Assembly: GCA_963781555.1 (NCBI GenBank)
Contig: CAWAGB010000008.1
Span: 583,093 to 647,092 of the forward strand
Direction: 5' to 3'
DNA from: JAICQM01 sp963781555
GTDB lineage: Bacteria > Chloroflexota > Limnocylindria > QHBO01
DNA length: 64,000 nucleotides
The notes under the pieces were generated by a model that worked only from the letters and a program-made list of their open reading frames with translations, searched no databases and was not told where the DNA came from. This document shows, in pieces, positions 17,795-25,614 of the stretch (positions are counted from its first letter, which is position 1; every line of letters starts with the position of its first letter). The position numbers were made by a program, and so were the translations under genes.

Positions 17795-18618
17795 GCGTCG
17801 ACCTCGAGCGCGGCTTCAGCCTCGCACTGGGCGGCGGCGGGGCGCGCGGCTGGGCGCACATCGGCGTCGCGCGGGCCCTGGAGGCAGCGTCCCTCACTCC
17901 GAGCGCGGTGGTCGGCACCAGCATGGGCGCGGTCGTGGGTGCCGGCATCGCGCTCGGCTATCCGGCCGAGCGCATGGAAGCCGTCGCGCGCCGCACGCCG
18001 GTCTACCGGCTCATCGGTCGTCGCAGCCGCTACGCGCTCTTCGACAGCCGCCCGGTGCTCGAGCGGATGGGCCACGAGCTCGGCAATCCGCGCATCGAGG
18101 ACCTGCCGGTCCCCATGGCGGTCACCGCCTACGACCTGGTGACCGGGGAGACACACGCCATCCGCTCCGGCGACCTCGTCGAGGCACTGGTGCGCAGCAT
18201 CGCCGTGCCGCTCTTCTTCGCGCCGACGCACGAGGGCGACGCGGTGTGGTGCGATGCCGGTCCGTGGGAGGCGGTCCCCGTCAGCGTCGCGCGCGCCCTG
18301 TGGCCCGATCTGGCGGTGGTCGGCGTGCGGGTGGATGCGCCCAAGCCATCGATCCTCGGCAGCCCGCTCGGGTCGCGACTGCTGCGCGCCTTCGCCGGCC
18401 GCCTCGGCCCCGCCAGCGAAGCGTTGACGGCGCGCCGCTACCTCTCGCTGCTCGCCTCGCGCTGGGCGGACCCGGTCCACGAAGAGCCGGCCGACCTGCT
18501 CATCTCTCCGCGCCTCGGCTTCACCAGCGCCTGGCAGTTCAGCCGCATCGGGCCCATGGTGGAGCGCGGCGAGCGCGACGCACGCATGGCCCTCCGGGAG
18601 GTATCGGTCCATGGCTGA
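17791..18618 (+). CDS. Patatin-like phospholipase
   Basis: 275-residue cytosolic or membrane-associated lipid acyl hydrolase. Oxyanion hole GGGGARG (residues 14-20), nucleophile GTSMG (Ser44) and the catalytic Asp in CDAGPW (about 155, DG/A-type) are all present, so the Ser-Asp dyad looks complete. GTG at 17791 overlaps the DUF971 stop. Closest known type is RssA/YlbK-like. Physiological substrate unknown. Confidence 0.88.
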   Translation: MSVDLERGFSLALGGGGARGWAHIGVARALEAASLTPSAVVGTSMGAVVGAGIALGYPAERMEAVARRTPVYRLIGRRSRYALFDSRPVLERMGHELGNPRIEDLPVPMAVTAYDLVTGETHAIRSGDLVEALVRSIAVPLFFAPTHEGDAVWCDAGPWEAVPVSVARALWPDLAVVGVRVDAPKPSILGSPLGSRLLRAFAGRLGPASEALTARRYLSLLASRWADPVHEEPADLLISPRLGFTSAWQFSRIGPMVERGERDARMALREVSVHG

Positions 18619-19576
18619 TCACGGTGGCCTGCTGCTCGTGCACGCCCATCCCGATGACGAGGCAATGACCACCGGCGGCCTGATCGCCGCGCAGGTGGAT
18701 GCCGGCCGTCGGGTCGACCTGGTGACATGCACCGATGGCGCCGAGGGCGAGATCCACGACCCGACGCTCGACATCGACGAGGCGCGGCCCCGGCTGGCCC
18801 AGATCCGCCGCGGCGAGCTGGACTGCTCGCTGGATGCGCTCGGTGGCGGGCGGATCAACCTGCACCTGCTCGGCTATCGCGACTCCGGGATGATGGGCAC
18901 CGATGCCAACGCGCACCCCGAGTCGTTCTGGCAGTCGGACCTCGACGAGGCGATCGGACGGCTGGTCCGCATCGTGCGCGAAGCGCGGCCGGCGGTGATG
19001 GTCAGCTACGACGAGAACGGCGGGTACGGGCATCCCGACCACATCAACGCCCACCGGATCGCGTTCGCCGCCTACGAGGCTGCCGCGGACGCCTCCCGCT
19101 ACGCCGGTGCTGGCGCCCCCCACGCGGTGGCGAAGCTCTACCAGACCGCCTTCCCGCGCGAGCGCTGGTTCGCGCTCATGCTGGCGATGAAGGAGCGCGG
19201 CATCGAGCTGCCATGGGACTTCGACGAGACGGTCGAGACATTCGCCGCGGAGGATCTCAACCCGTCGAACGCGGAGGCGATCCGCCAGGCCGCCGACCAG
19301 CTCGAGAGCGGAGAGGGTTCCGAGGGCTTCGGGACGCCGGAGGCGGCCATCACCACCCGCGTGGACGTGTCGGCGGTCGCGGATCGCAAGCGCGCCTGCA
19401 TGGCCTGTCACCGCACCCAGGCGCAGGATCTCGGCTGGCTGCTGCACCTGCCGGACGACCTGGCGGCCGATGCGCTGAGCCCCGAGTCGTTCATCCTGCG
19501 GCGCTGGCGCGGTCACGAGCCACTCCCCGACGGGCTCGACGAGGACGACCTGTTCGCGGGGCTTGAGGAGGGCTGA
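18611..19576 (+). CDS. LmbE/PIG-L family deacetylase (Mca/MshB-like)
   Basis: 321-residue zinc-dependent N-deacetylase or amidase. The zinc motif AHPDDE near the N-terminus and GHPDH around residue 140 are intact; GYRDSGM between them is characteristic of the MshB/Mca branch that acts on mycothiol or its conjugates. The start overlaps the patatin stop by 8 bases. A tandem-GNAT protein (11012) might be the partner in a thiol pathway, but the other thiol synthesis genes are not in the window. Bacillithiol or general glycan deacetylases are alternatives. Confidence 0.85.
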   Translation: MADHGGLLLVHAHPDDEAMTTGGLIAAQVDAGRRVDLVTCTDGAEGEIHDPTLDIDEARPRLAQIRRGELDCSLDALGGGRINLHLLGYRDSGMMGTDANAHPESFWQSDLDEAIGRLVRIVREARPAVMVSYDENGGYGHPDHINAHRIAFAAYEAAADASRYAGAGAPHAVAKLYQTAFPRERWFALMLAMKERGIELPWDFDETVETFAAEDLNPSNAEAIRQAADQLESGEGSEGFGTPEAAITTRVDVSAVADRKRACMACHRTQAQDLGWLLHLPDDLAADALSPESFILRRWRGHEPLPDGLDEDDLFAGLEEG

Positions 19577-19577
19577 C

Positions 19578-20234
19578 ATGTCCGGAAGGTCCATCGGTCT
19601 GTCGGAGGAGCTGCACGCGTACCTGATGCGGGTCGGGGTCCGTGAGCCGAAGGTGCTGACCGACCTGCGCGCCGACACAGCCGACCATCCGCAGGCGCAG
19701 ATGCAGATCGCGCCGGAGGAGGGTGCGCTGCTGGCCATGCTGGTGCGCCTCGTGGGCGCGGAGCGGATCCTGGAGATCGGCACGTTCACCGGATACAGCA
19801 GCACGGCAATGGCGCTGGCGCTTCCGCCCGGCGGCCGCATCACCTGCTGCGACATCTCGGCGGAGTTCACCGCCCGCGCCCGACAGGCCTGGTCGGACGC
19901 CGCGGTCGAGGACCGGGTGGAGCTGCGCATCGGTCCGGCGGTCGATTCGCTGGCCGCGCTCGAGGCGGAGGGCGCGTCGTTCGACATGGCCTTCATCGAT
20001 GCCGACAAGGCCGGCTACCCCGACTACTACGAGGCCTGCCTGCGGCTGGTGCGGCCCGGGGGCCTGATCTGCATCGACAACGTGCTGTGGTCGGGACGGG
20101 TTGCCGACGGGACCGATACCGATGCCTCCACCGAGACGATCCGCGCGGTCAACGCCGCCATCGCCGACGATCCACGGGTCGACGTGGCGATGCTGCCCGT
20201 CGCCGACGGGGTGACCCTGGCACGCGTCCGCTGA
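19578..20234 (+). CDS. SAM-dependent O-methyltransferase (CCoAOMT-like)
   Basis: 218-residue class I methyltransferase. SAM-binding motif I is ILEIGTFTGYSST, followed by the acidic DIS motif II and FIDADKAGYPDYYE with DNVLWSG, the metal-binding Asp/Asn residues typical of caffeoyl-CoA-type, divalent-cation-dependent O-methyltransferases. ATG 19578 lies one base after the LmbE stop. Its TGA stop overlaps the proposed CTG start of the LysA-like gene. Substrate unknown. Confidence 0.85.
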   Translation: MSGRSIGLSEELHAYLMRVGVREPKVLTDLRADTADHPQAQMQIAPEEGALLAMLVRLVGAERILEIGTFTGYSSTAMALALPPGGRITCCDISAEFTARARQAWSDAAVEDRVELRIGPAVDSLAALEAEGASFDMAFIDADKAGYPDYYEACLRLVRPGGLICIDNVLWSGRVADGTDTDASTETIRAVNAAIADDPRVDVAMLPVADGVTLARVR

Positions 20235-21364
20235 CGGAGCTCCTCGGCGCCGCCGCGGACCGATGGGGGACGCCAGTCTACGTCCTCGACCTCGACGTGG
20301 CAGCCGCGAACCTCGCCCGGGTGCGCGCCGCGCTCCCCGGTGCCCTCATCGCGTACGCGGTGAAGGCCAACCACGACCCGGCGCTGCTGCGCCGTCTCGT
20401 CGCCGACGGCGCCGGGTGCGAGGTGGTGACCGCGGTCGAGCTGGCGCTCGCGATGCGGGCCGGCTGCGCGCCGGAGCGCATCGTGATGAACGGGGTCGGC
20501 AAGACCGATGTGGAGGCCGCCGAGGCGCTCGCCCTCGGGGCGCTCGTCAACGCCGAGTCGCTCGATGAGCTGGGGGCGCTGCTCGCCCTGCGGATCCCCG
20601 GGGCGCGGATCGGTCTCCGCCTCAACCCGGGCATCGAAGCCGAGACCCACCGGCACCTGGCGACCGGGGCGGCCACGAGCAAGTTCGGCATCCCCATCTC
20701 GGCGCTCGACGCGGCGCTGGCACTCGCGCGCGACGCCGGCGTGGACATCGCGTCGGTGGGGGCGCACATCGGCTCCGACATCGATGACCCCGGGCCCTAC
20801 CGCGCACTGGCGGCGCGCATGGCGGCGCTCGAGGTGCCGGCGATCGACCTTGGCGGCGGCTGGGCATCGGTCGAGCTCGCTGGCGCGCTGGCGGACCGGC
20901 CCGGACTGATCGTCGAGCCGGGTCGCTCGCTGGTGGCGGATGCCGGGTGGCTGCTCGTCCGCGTGGTGCGCGTGCAGCCGCGCGACGGGTTCACGTACCT
21001 CGTCGCCGACGCCGGCATGAGCGAGCTGATCCGGCCGGCCCTCTACGGCGCCGAGCACCCGGTGTCGCTCGTGCGTGCCGGAGCGGCGTTCGATCCTCCG
21101 CCGGCGGTCCACCTGGCGGGGCCGGTCTGCGAGGCGGGCGACGTGCTGGTTCACGATATCGGTCGCTGGTTGGACCCCGGTGAGCTGCGTGGGGCCGGCC
21201 CGGGCGCGATCCTGGCCATCGGTCGCGCAGGTGCCTACGGCGCCGTCATGGCCTCCACCTACAACGGGCGGCCGCGGCCCGCGGAGGTGGTGGTGGCGGG
21301 CGGAGAGGCGCGCCTGTCGCGCCGCCGGGAGACGCTCGAAGACCTGCTCGTGCGCGACGTCTGA
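20231..21364 (+). CDS. lysA: Diaminopimelate decarboxylase-like enzyme, probable CTG start
   Basis: PLP-dependent fold-III decarboxylase that in LysA makes L-lysine from meso-diaminopimelate. The PLP lysine is in YAVKANH (Lys45), with the glycine loop LGGGW, EPGRS, the catalytic-cysteine segment GPVCEAGD and the C-terminal GAYGAVMASTYN. In this frame no ATG, GTG or TTG exists between the clearly non-native region upstream and the conserved WGTPVYVLD; the best start is CTG at 20231, whose last two bases are part of the preceding TGA stop (CTGA). At 377 residues it is a little shorter than typical LysA (about 420), so another fold-III decarboxylase is possible. Confidence 0.8.
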   Translation: MTELLGAAADRWGTPVYVLDLDVAAANLARVRAALPGALIAYAVKANHDPALLRRLVADGAGCEVVTAVELALAMRAGCAPERIVMNGVGKTDVEAAEALALGALVNAESLDELGALLALRIPGARIGLRLNPGIEAETHRHLATGAATSKFGIPISALDAALALARDAGVDIASVGAHIGSDIDDPGPYRALAARMAALEVPAIDLGGGWASVELAGALADRPGLIVEPGRSLVADAGWLLVRVVRVQPRDGFTYLVADAGMSELIRPALYGAEHPVSLVRAGAAFDPPPAVHLAGPVCEAGDVLVHDIGRWLDPGELRGAGPGAILAIGRAGAYGAVMASTYNGRPRPAEVVVAGGEARLSRRRETLEDLLVRDV

Positions 21365-21379
21365 GCCGACCGTCAGACG
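21358..21379. terminator. Hairpin carrying both convergent stop codons
   Basis: CGTCTGA (21358-21364) pairs with TCAGACG (21373-21379) across an 8-base loop. The LysA TGA is in the left arm and the complement of the phosphatase TGA in the right arm. No T-tract. Confidence 0.45.
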
Positions 21380-21993
21380 ATCGGTGCGGTCTCGTCGAGT
21401 GCTCGGAAGCCGTGGCCGCCCATGACGCGCCACGCGGCTCCGTCGTGGTTGAGGTGGTAGATCGACGGCATCGGCATGGCCTGGTGGAACTCGAAGCCGA
21501 CACCCTCCTGGAGCGTGGCCAGCAGCAGGCTGATGAGGTTGCCGTGGCTTCCGACGAGGACCCGCCCGCCAGCGGCGTGCCGGCTGCGCAGGAGGTCAAG
21601 CTGGGCGCGGACGCGGCGCTGCGCCTCGGCGCCCGACTCCGCACCGGGGAGGCGGTAGTCCGGCTCGCTCCACGACCGCTCGAGCTGCTCGCGCCAGTCC
21701 GAGCGCGACTCGGTGGTCAGCCGTCGCTCGCGGAAATCGGGGAGCAGGAGGACCTGCATCATCCGGCGCTGCGCGGTCGGCTCGACGGTCGCCACGGCGC
21801 GCGCGTACGGCGAGGAGTAGATGGCGTGGAGCTGGAACGGCTCGAGCTCGTCGGCAAGCTCCTCGGCGGCCCGTTGCCCGGCCTCGGTGAGCGGCCGGTC
21901 GTCGTCGCGCTCCTCCCACCCCGGCGTGCCGGGCGGGATCGGCTCCGCATGGCGGACGAGGATCAGGTTGAGGTCGGGGAGGCGCTCGTGCAT
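21373..21993 (-). CDS. Histidine phosphatase family protein
   Basis: 206-residue phosphoglycerate-mutase-like phosphatase. The catalytic RHG-type motif is VRHAEP near residue 14, the second catalytic histidine is in VGSHGNLISLLL, and PLTEAGQRAA with IYSSPYARAVAT complete the family pattern. Cytosolic. It is convergent with the LysA-like gene and its start borders repeat C2. Substrate not determinable. Confidence 0.85.
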   Translation of the reverse strand: MHERLPDLNLILVRHAEPIPPGTPGWEERDDDRPLTEAGQRAAEELADELEPFQLHAIYSSPYARAVATVEPTAQRRMMQVLLLPDFRERRLTTESRSDWREQLERSWSEPDYRLPGAESGAEAQRRVRAQLDLLRSRHAAGGRVLVGSHGNLISLLLATLQEGVGFEFHQAMPMPSIYHLNHDGAAWRVMGGHGFRALDETAPIV

Positions 21994-22032
21994 CGGACCG
22001 AGTCTAGCCGCGAGGGAGTCGCTGGCGTTACA

Positions 22033-22148
22033 CGTGGTGCAACGTCCGGATCCCCAGACGGTCGCCGGTGGTCGCCCGTGCCGAAGGTGGGCAACAAACG
22101 CACACCGAATGCACCGATTCGGGAGATTGCACCGCCGGACATTGCCAC
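22033..22148. repeat. Palindromic repeat family C, copy C2
   Basis: Left end GTGCAACGTCCGGA (22037-22050) and right end GCCGGACATTGCCAC (22134-22148) form imperfect inverted termini; inside is a hairpin CCGAAT-GCACCG-ATTCGG (22105-22122). It ends about 70 bp before the HTH gene and may carry its promoter. Confidence 0.7.
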
Positions 22149-22218
22149 CCCGGCAACGTCGGCAGTGCTAAGCCGGCGATAACGCGCCGATACGCGGCGA
22201 CCCACCACCATCCCGCAC

Positions 22219-22872
22219 ATGCCCGGACGGTTCGATCACCTCGCGGACACGCGGCAACGGGCCTCAGAGCTGCGGCGACTCGTGGGACGGGAGGTACGCG
22301 TCGCCCGCCTGATGAGCGGCGCAACCGTGCGTACCGCCGGATCCGCCGTGGGGCGGTCCGGTTCCTGGGTGTCGCGCGTCGAGAGGGGTCTGGTGCCGGG
22401 CGTGTCGATCGCTGACGTGACCATCCTGGCTGGCGCGGTGGGCCTCCGCGTGCGTCTGAACACCTTCCCTGATGGTCCGGCGGTACGCGACGCGGGGCAG
22501 GTGGCGTTGCTCGGTCGTCTGCGCGCACGCATCGGTCCGGGATGGCGCTGGCAGCTCGAGGTGCCGGTACCGATTCGGGGCGACCGCCGCGCCGCTGACG
22601 CAGTGATCACCTCGGCTGGTGGACGGTGCGTCATCGAGGCCATCGTTCGGCTGGTGGATCTTCAGGCGCAATGGCGTGCCATCGCGCTGAAGTCGCGTGA
22701 CCTGGGGATCGACCGTGTGATTGTGGTCGTGGCGGCAACGCGTGCCAACCGCCGCACCCTGGCGGGCTCGCGCGACCTGTGGGAATCGGTCCTCCCCGTC
22801 GGGACCAGGGCTGGCATCCGCGCGCTCCGGGCAGGGTCCCTGCCGCCCGATGACGCCCTGCTCCTCATCTAA
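22219..22872 (+). CDS. HTH protein with nuclease-like C-terminal domain (paralog C)
   Basis: 217 residues. An N-terminal HTH (about residues 20-60, with GSAVGRSGSWVSRVERG as the helix-turn-helix core) is followed by a C-terminal alpha/beta domain. That domain is shared with the protein at 49228: VP(I)RGDRRAADAVI, then a strand with IEAIVRL, VDLQAQ, KSRDLGIDRV and AATRANRR. The spacing Asp...Glu...Arg/Lys recalls the PD-(D/E)xK nuclease core, but the usual ExK is not exact, so catalysis is uncertain. Family members occur widely in high-GC bacteria as solo genes annotated only as HTH proteins. The gene is alone between two family C repeats with an 18 bp perfect outer inverted repeat. Confidence 0.8.
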   Translation: MPGRFDHLADTRQRASELRRLVGREVRVARLMSGATVRTAGSAVGRSGSWVSRVERGLVPGVSIADVTILAGAVGLRVRLNTFPDGPAVRDAGQVALLGRLRARIGPGWRWQLEVPVPIRGDRRAADAVITSAGGRCVIEAIVRLVDLQAQWRAIALKSRDLGIDRVIVVVAATRANRRTLAGSRDLWESVLPVGTRAGIRALRAGSLPPDDALLLI

Positions 22873-22883
22873 GCCGCGTTGCT

Positions 22884-23003
22884 GGCGGAACAACGTCGGG
22901 ACTCCGCAGCGCGGCCCGACGACAGACTATTGCACTAACCCCGCAACAACCGGCCACCGAGACCGCTGATTCAGGCGTTTCAGCGTCCGGACGTTGCACC
23001 ACG
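22884..23003. repeat. Palindromic repeat family C, copy C3
   Basis: Left end CAACGTCGGGA (22891-22901) and right end TCCGGACGTTG (22986-22996) match in 10 of 11 positions as inverted repeats. It begins 11 bases after the HTH gene's stop and ends 31 bases before the stop of the acyl-CoA ligase gene. Confidence 0.75.
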
Positions 23004-23034
23004 CGCAATCGGGGAACGCAGGCAGGGCCCAAGG

Positions 23035-24753
23035 TCAGGCGGGGGCCGTCTCCCCGGATTCCTCGGCCACGGAGCGACCCGCGCCGCGACCCTCGAACTG
23101 CATCCGCAGGTCGCGCTTGAGGACCTTCCCGAGCGGGTTGCGCGGCAACGCCTCGAGCACCAGCAGCTCCTTGGGCATCTTGTAGGCCGCGATCTGCTGC
23201 TCCCCCAGCCACCGTCGCAGCTCACCGACCGAAAGGGAGCTCTCCGGCTTGAGGACCGCCGCCACGCAGATGCGCTGCTCGCCCTCCATGCGCCGATCCT
23301 CGACGCCCACCACCGCGACCTCGGCGATCGCCGGGTGGCGCGAGATGATCGCCTCCAGCTCCTCCGGCGCGACCTTCATCCCGCCGCGGATGATGAGGTC
23401 CCGCGCGCGACCGATGAACCGCAGCCGGTCGCCACGCTCCCCGGCGATCTCGAACAGGTCGCCGGTGTGGTAGAAGCCGTCGGCATCGATGGCACGGGCC
23501 GTCATCTCCGGGCGCCGCCAGTAGCCCGGGAAGCGGGTGGGGCCGCGGAACGCGAGCTCGGCCGCCGAGTCGGGCTCCGTGACCTCCTCGCCACTGATCG
23601 GGTCGAGCAGCCGTGTCTCGAGGCCGAGGGCCGCGCGGTTGCCCCACGCGGCGCCATCGGTACCGGGCGCGCCGAAGCGCGGGAAGTAGCGGGCGCGCTC
23701 CTCTGGATCCGGCACGGTCGCCGGATCGCCGACCAGGCCGGTCCCCTCGTTGGAGCCGAAGAAGTTGGTGACGTCGATCCCGAAGCGGTCCTTCCAGCCG
23801 ACCACCATCGCCGCCGAGAGCGGCGCCGAGCCGGAGCCGATCACCCGCAGGGACGAGAAGTCGCCGGCCGCCAGCAGGCCCTCGTTGGCGAGCAGCATGG
23901 TCAGCAGGATCGGCGGGGCGACGGTGTAGGCGGCGCGCTCGCGACCGATCTGTCCCAGGAAGACGGGGAGCGCCATCGGGTGGTGCATGACCAGCGTGCC
24001 GGCGACCTGCAGCCACGGCACGAACATGCCGCCGATGCCCGACATGTTGACCATCGGGAACGGGTTGAGCAGCACGTCCCCGTCGGTCAGCCGCGCCCCG
24101 TCGGTGGTGCCGTAGCCGATGCTCAGCCAGTGGTTGTGGCTGCGCGGCACGCCCTTCGGCTCTGCCTCGGTGCCCGACGTCCAGCAGACCGTGAAGATGT
24201 CGTTGGCGGTCCAGGTGCGCTCCGGGAGCTGCGTGTCGCCGGGTCCCGCGGCGAGGATGCCGTCCAGCTCCTCGCCGATGGTGATGACCGGAACGTCCGG
24301 CGCCACTTCCGCGAACATGGCCGCGTGGTCCACGCCGTTGACGCTGGTCGTGGTGACCACCGCCTTCGGATCGGTCAGGCCGATGGTGTGACGCAGCTCG
24401 TGCTGGCGGTACTGGACCGGCAACGGGGTGACGATCGCCCCGATGCGCGCGGCCGCGAGATACACGAGCGGCAGCTCGACGACGTTGGGCAGCTGGACCA
24501 TCACCACATCGTCCCGGCCGACGCCGCGGCGAACCAGCTCGGCTGCCAGCGCATCGGCATGCGCGGCCAGCTCGGCGTACGTCCAGCGCCGCGGCTCGCC
24601 GACGGTGAGCTCGGCGCGGTTCGGGGGGTCGACCACGGCCATGCGGTCGGGTGCCGCGGCCACGTTGCGGCGGAAGAGATCGTCCAGCGTGTCGTCGCCC
24701 CACCAGCCTTCGTCCGTGTAGGCGCGGATGGTGTCGGGCGTGTCGAGGATCAT
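23035..24753 (-). CDS. AMP-dependent acyl-CoA synthetase/ligase
   Basis: 572-residue adenylate-forming enzyme (ANL superfamily) activating a carboxylic acid as CoA thioester. Seen: the phosphate loop CWTSGTEAEPKGVPRSHNH, the YHTGD segment with the hinge region GRARDLIIRGG, and the C-terminal lysine motif LPRNPLGKVLKRDLR. Proteins of this type include medium/long-chain fatty acid, cyclohexanecarboxylate and aryl-acid CoA ligases; the substrate is open. The ATG at 24753 overlaps the stop of the upstream membrane-protein gene (ATGA), so the two are translationally coupled. Confidence 0.88.
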   Translation of the reverse strand: MILDTPDTIRAYTDEGWWGDDTLDDLFRRNVAAAPDRMAVVDPPNRAELTVGEPRRWTYAELAAHADALAAELVRRGVGRDDVVMVQLPNVVELPLVYLAAARIGAIVTPLPVQYRQHELRHTIGLTDPKAVVTTTSVNGVDHAAMFAEVAPDVPVITIGEELDGILAAGPGDTQLPERTWTANDIFTVCWTSGTEAEPKGVPRSHNHWLSIGYGTTDGARLTDGDVLLNPFPMVNMSGIGGMFVPWLQVAGTLVMHHPMALPVFLGQIGRERAAYTVAPPILLTMLLANEGLLAAGDFSSLRVIGSGSAPLSAAMVVGWKDRFGIDVTNFFGSNEGTGLVGDPATVPDPEERARYFPRFGAPGTDGAAWGNRAALGLETRLLDPISGEEVTEPDSAAELAFRGPTRFPGYWRRPEMTARAIDADGFYHTGDLFEIAGERGDRLRFIGRARDLIIRGGMKVAPEELEAIISRHPAIAEVAVVGVEDRRMEGEQRICVAAVLKPESSLSVGELRRWLGEQQIAAYKMPKELLVLEALPRNPLGKVLKRDLRMQFEGRGAGRSVAEESGETAPA

Positions 24754-25559
24754 CGGTCTGTCGTGCTCCTGTTGCGATTGAGCTTGAGCCAGGGGATGAA
24801 GCCGGCCGTGGTGCGCATGTAGTCGGCGTAGCCCTCGCGGCGGGTGGCGATGGTGCGCTCCAGCATCCCCATTCCTGATACGCGTACGAGCAGGATCGTC
24901 ATCAGTGCCGGCGCGAAGACCGACCACCACCCGCCGGCGGCCACCGCGATCAGCCACAGGCCCCACCACTGCGCGGCGTCGCCGAAATAGTTGGGATGGC
25001 GGGTGGTGGACCACAGGCCGGAGCGCATGGTCTGTCCCTTGTTGGCGGGGTCGCGCACGAAGGCGGTGAGCTGGTAGTCCCCGAGTGCCTCGAAGATGAA
25101 GCCGATGACCCACAGGCCCATGCCCGCGTAGTCGAGGAGCGTCCACTCGGCGGGTCCGCCGCTCATCACCGCGTAGAGCGGCATCCCGATCACCCAGGCC
25201 AGCAGGCCCTGGAGGAGGAAGACGCGCGGCAGGCTCTGCCACGACCAGCTCGCGCCCACCTTGCGGCGCATCTCGGCGTAGCGATAGTCCTCGCCCTTGC
25301 CGGCGTTGCGTCCGCTGATATGGGTGGCCAGGCGTGTCGCCCACACCGCCACCAGGATGAGGACCAGGGTCTCGCGCGGCTCCCAGCCGCGATCCGGGGT
25401 GGTGATCCGGTACGCGACAGCCTGGAGGAGGAAGAACGGGCCCCAGAAGATGTCGACGATGCTCGTGTCGCGCACGCGCACGCTGACTGCCCAAACGAGC
25501 GCGCCCGCGACGAGCACGGCGGCCAGGGCGGCGCCCAGCGGAACCAGGACCTCGGTCAC
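24750..25559 (-). CDS. DUF1295 / steroid 5-alpha-reductase-like membrane protein
   Basis: 269-residue integral membrane protein with about seven helices. The C-terminal catalytic-like region GLWSTTRHPNYFGDAAQWWGLW is the signature of DUF1295 and of the isoprenylcysteine-methyltransferase/5-alpha-reductase fold. The GTG at 25559 is chosen because it starts right at the first hydrophobic segment; upstream codons are arginine- and proline-rich and not coding-like. Coupled to the acyl-CoA ligase downstream, which suggests lipid or sterol-like chemistry, as inference only. Confidence 0.8.
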   Translation of the reverse strand: MTEVLVPLGAALAAVLVAGALVWAVSVRVRDTSIVDIFWGPFFLLQAVAYRITTPDRGWEPRETLVLILVAVWATRLATHISGRNAGKGEDYRYAEMRRKVGASWSWQSLPRVFLLQGLLAWVIGMPLYAVMSGGPAEWTLLDYAGMGLWVIGFIFEALGDYQLTAFVRDPANKGQTMRSGLWSTTRHPNYFGDAAQWWGLWLIAVAAGGWWSVFAPALMTILLVRVSGMGMLERTIATRREGYADYMRTTAGFIPWLKLNRNRSTTDR

Positions 25560-25614
25560 GGGCGGAATACGGCGCGGGCGCCGCCACGGATCATGGGCAG
25601 CAGTATGCGCCGGG

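Larger units (their letters stand above)
22033..23003. mobile_element. Repeat-flanked HTH cassette, family C
   Basis: An 18-base sequence, CGTGGTGCAACGTCCGGA (22033-22050), recurs as an exact inverted copy at 22986-23003, framing 971 bp that contain one gene (22219-22872) and a palindromic family C repeat on each side of it (C2 and C3). Perfect long inverted ends around a single gene look like a mobile or selfish unit. No target-site duplication could be identified. Confidence 0.6.

Noticed and set aside
11012..19576. Complete mycothiol pathway from the GNAT and LmbE genes
   Set aside because: Only two candidate members are present, 7 kb apart, without MshA or MshC; both families have many other roles.
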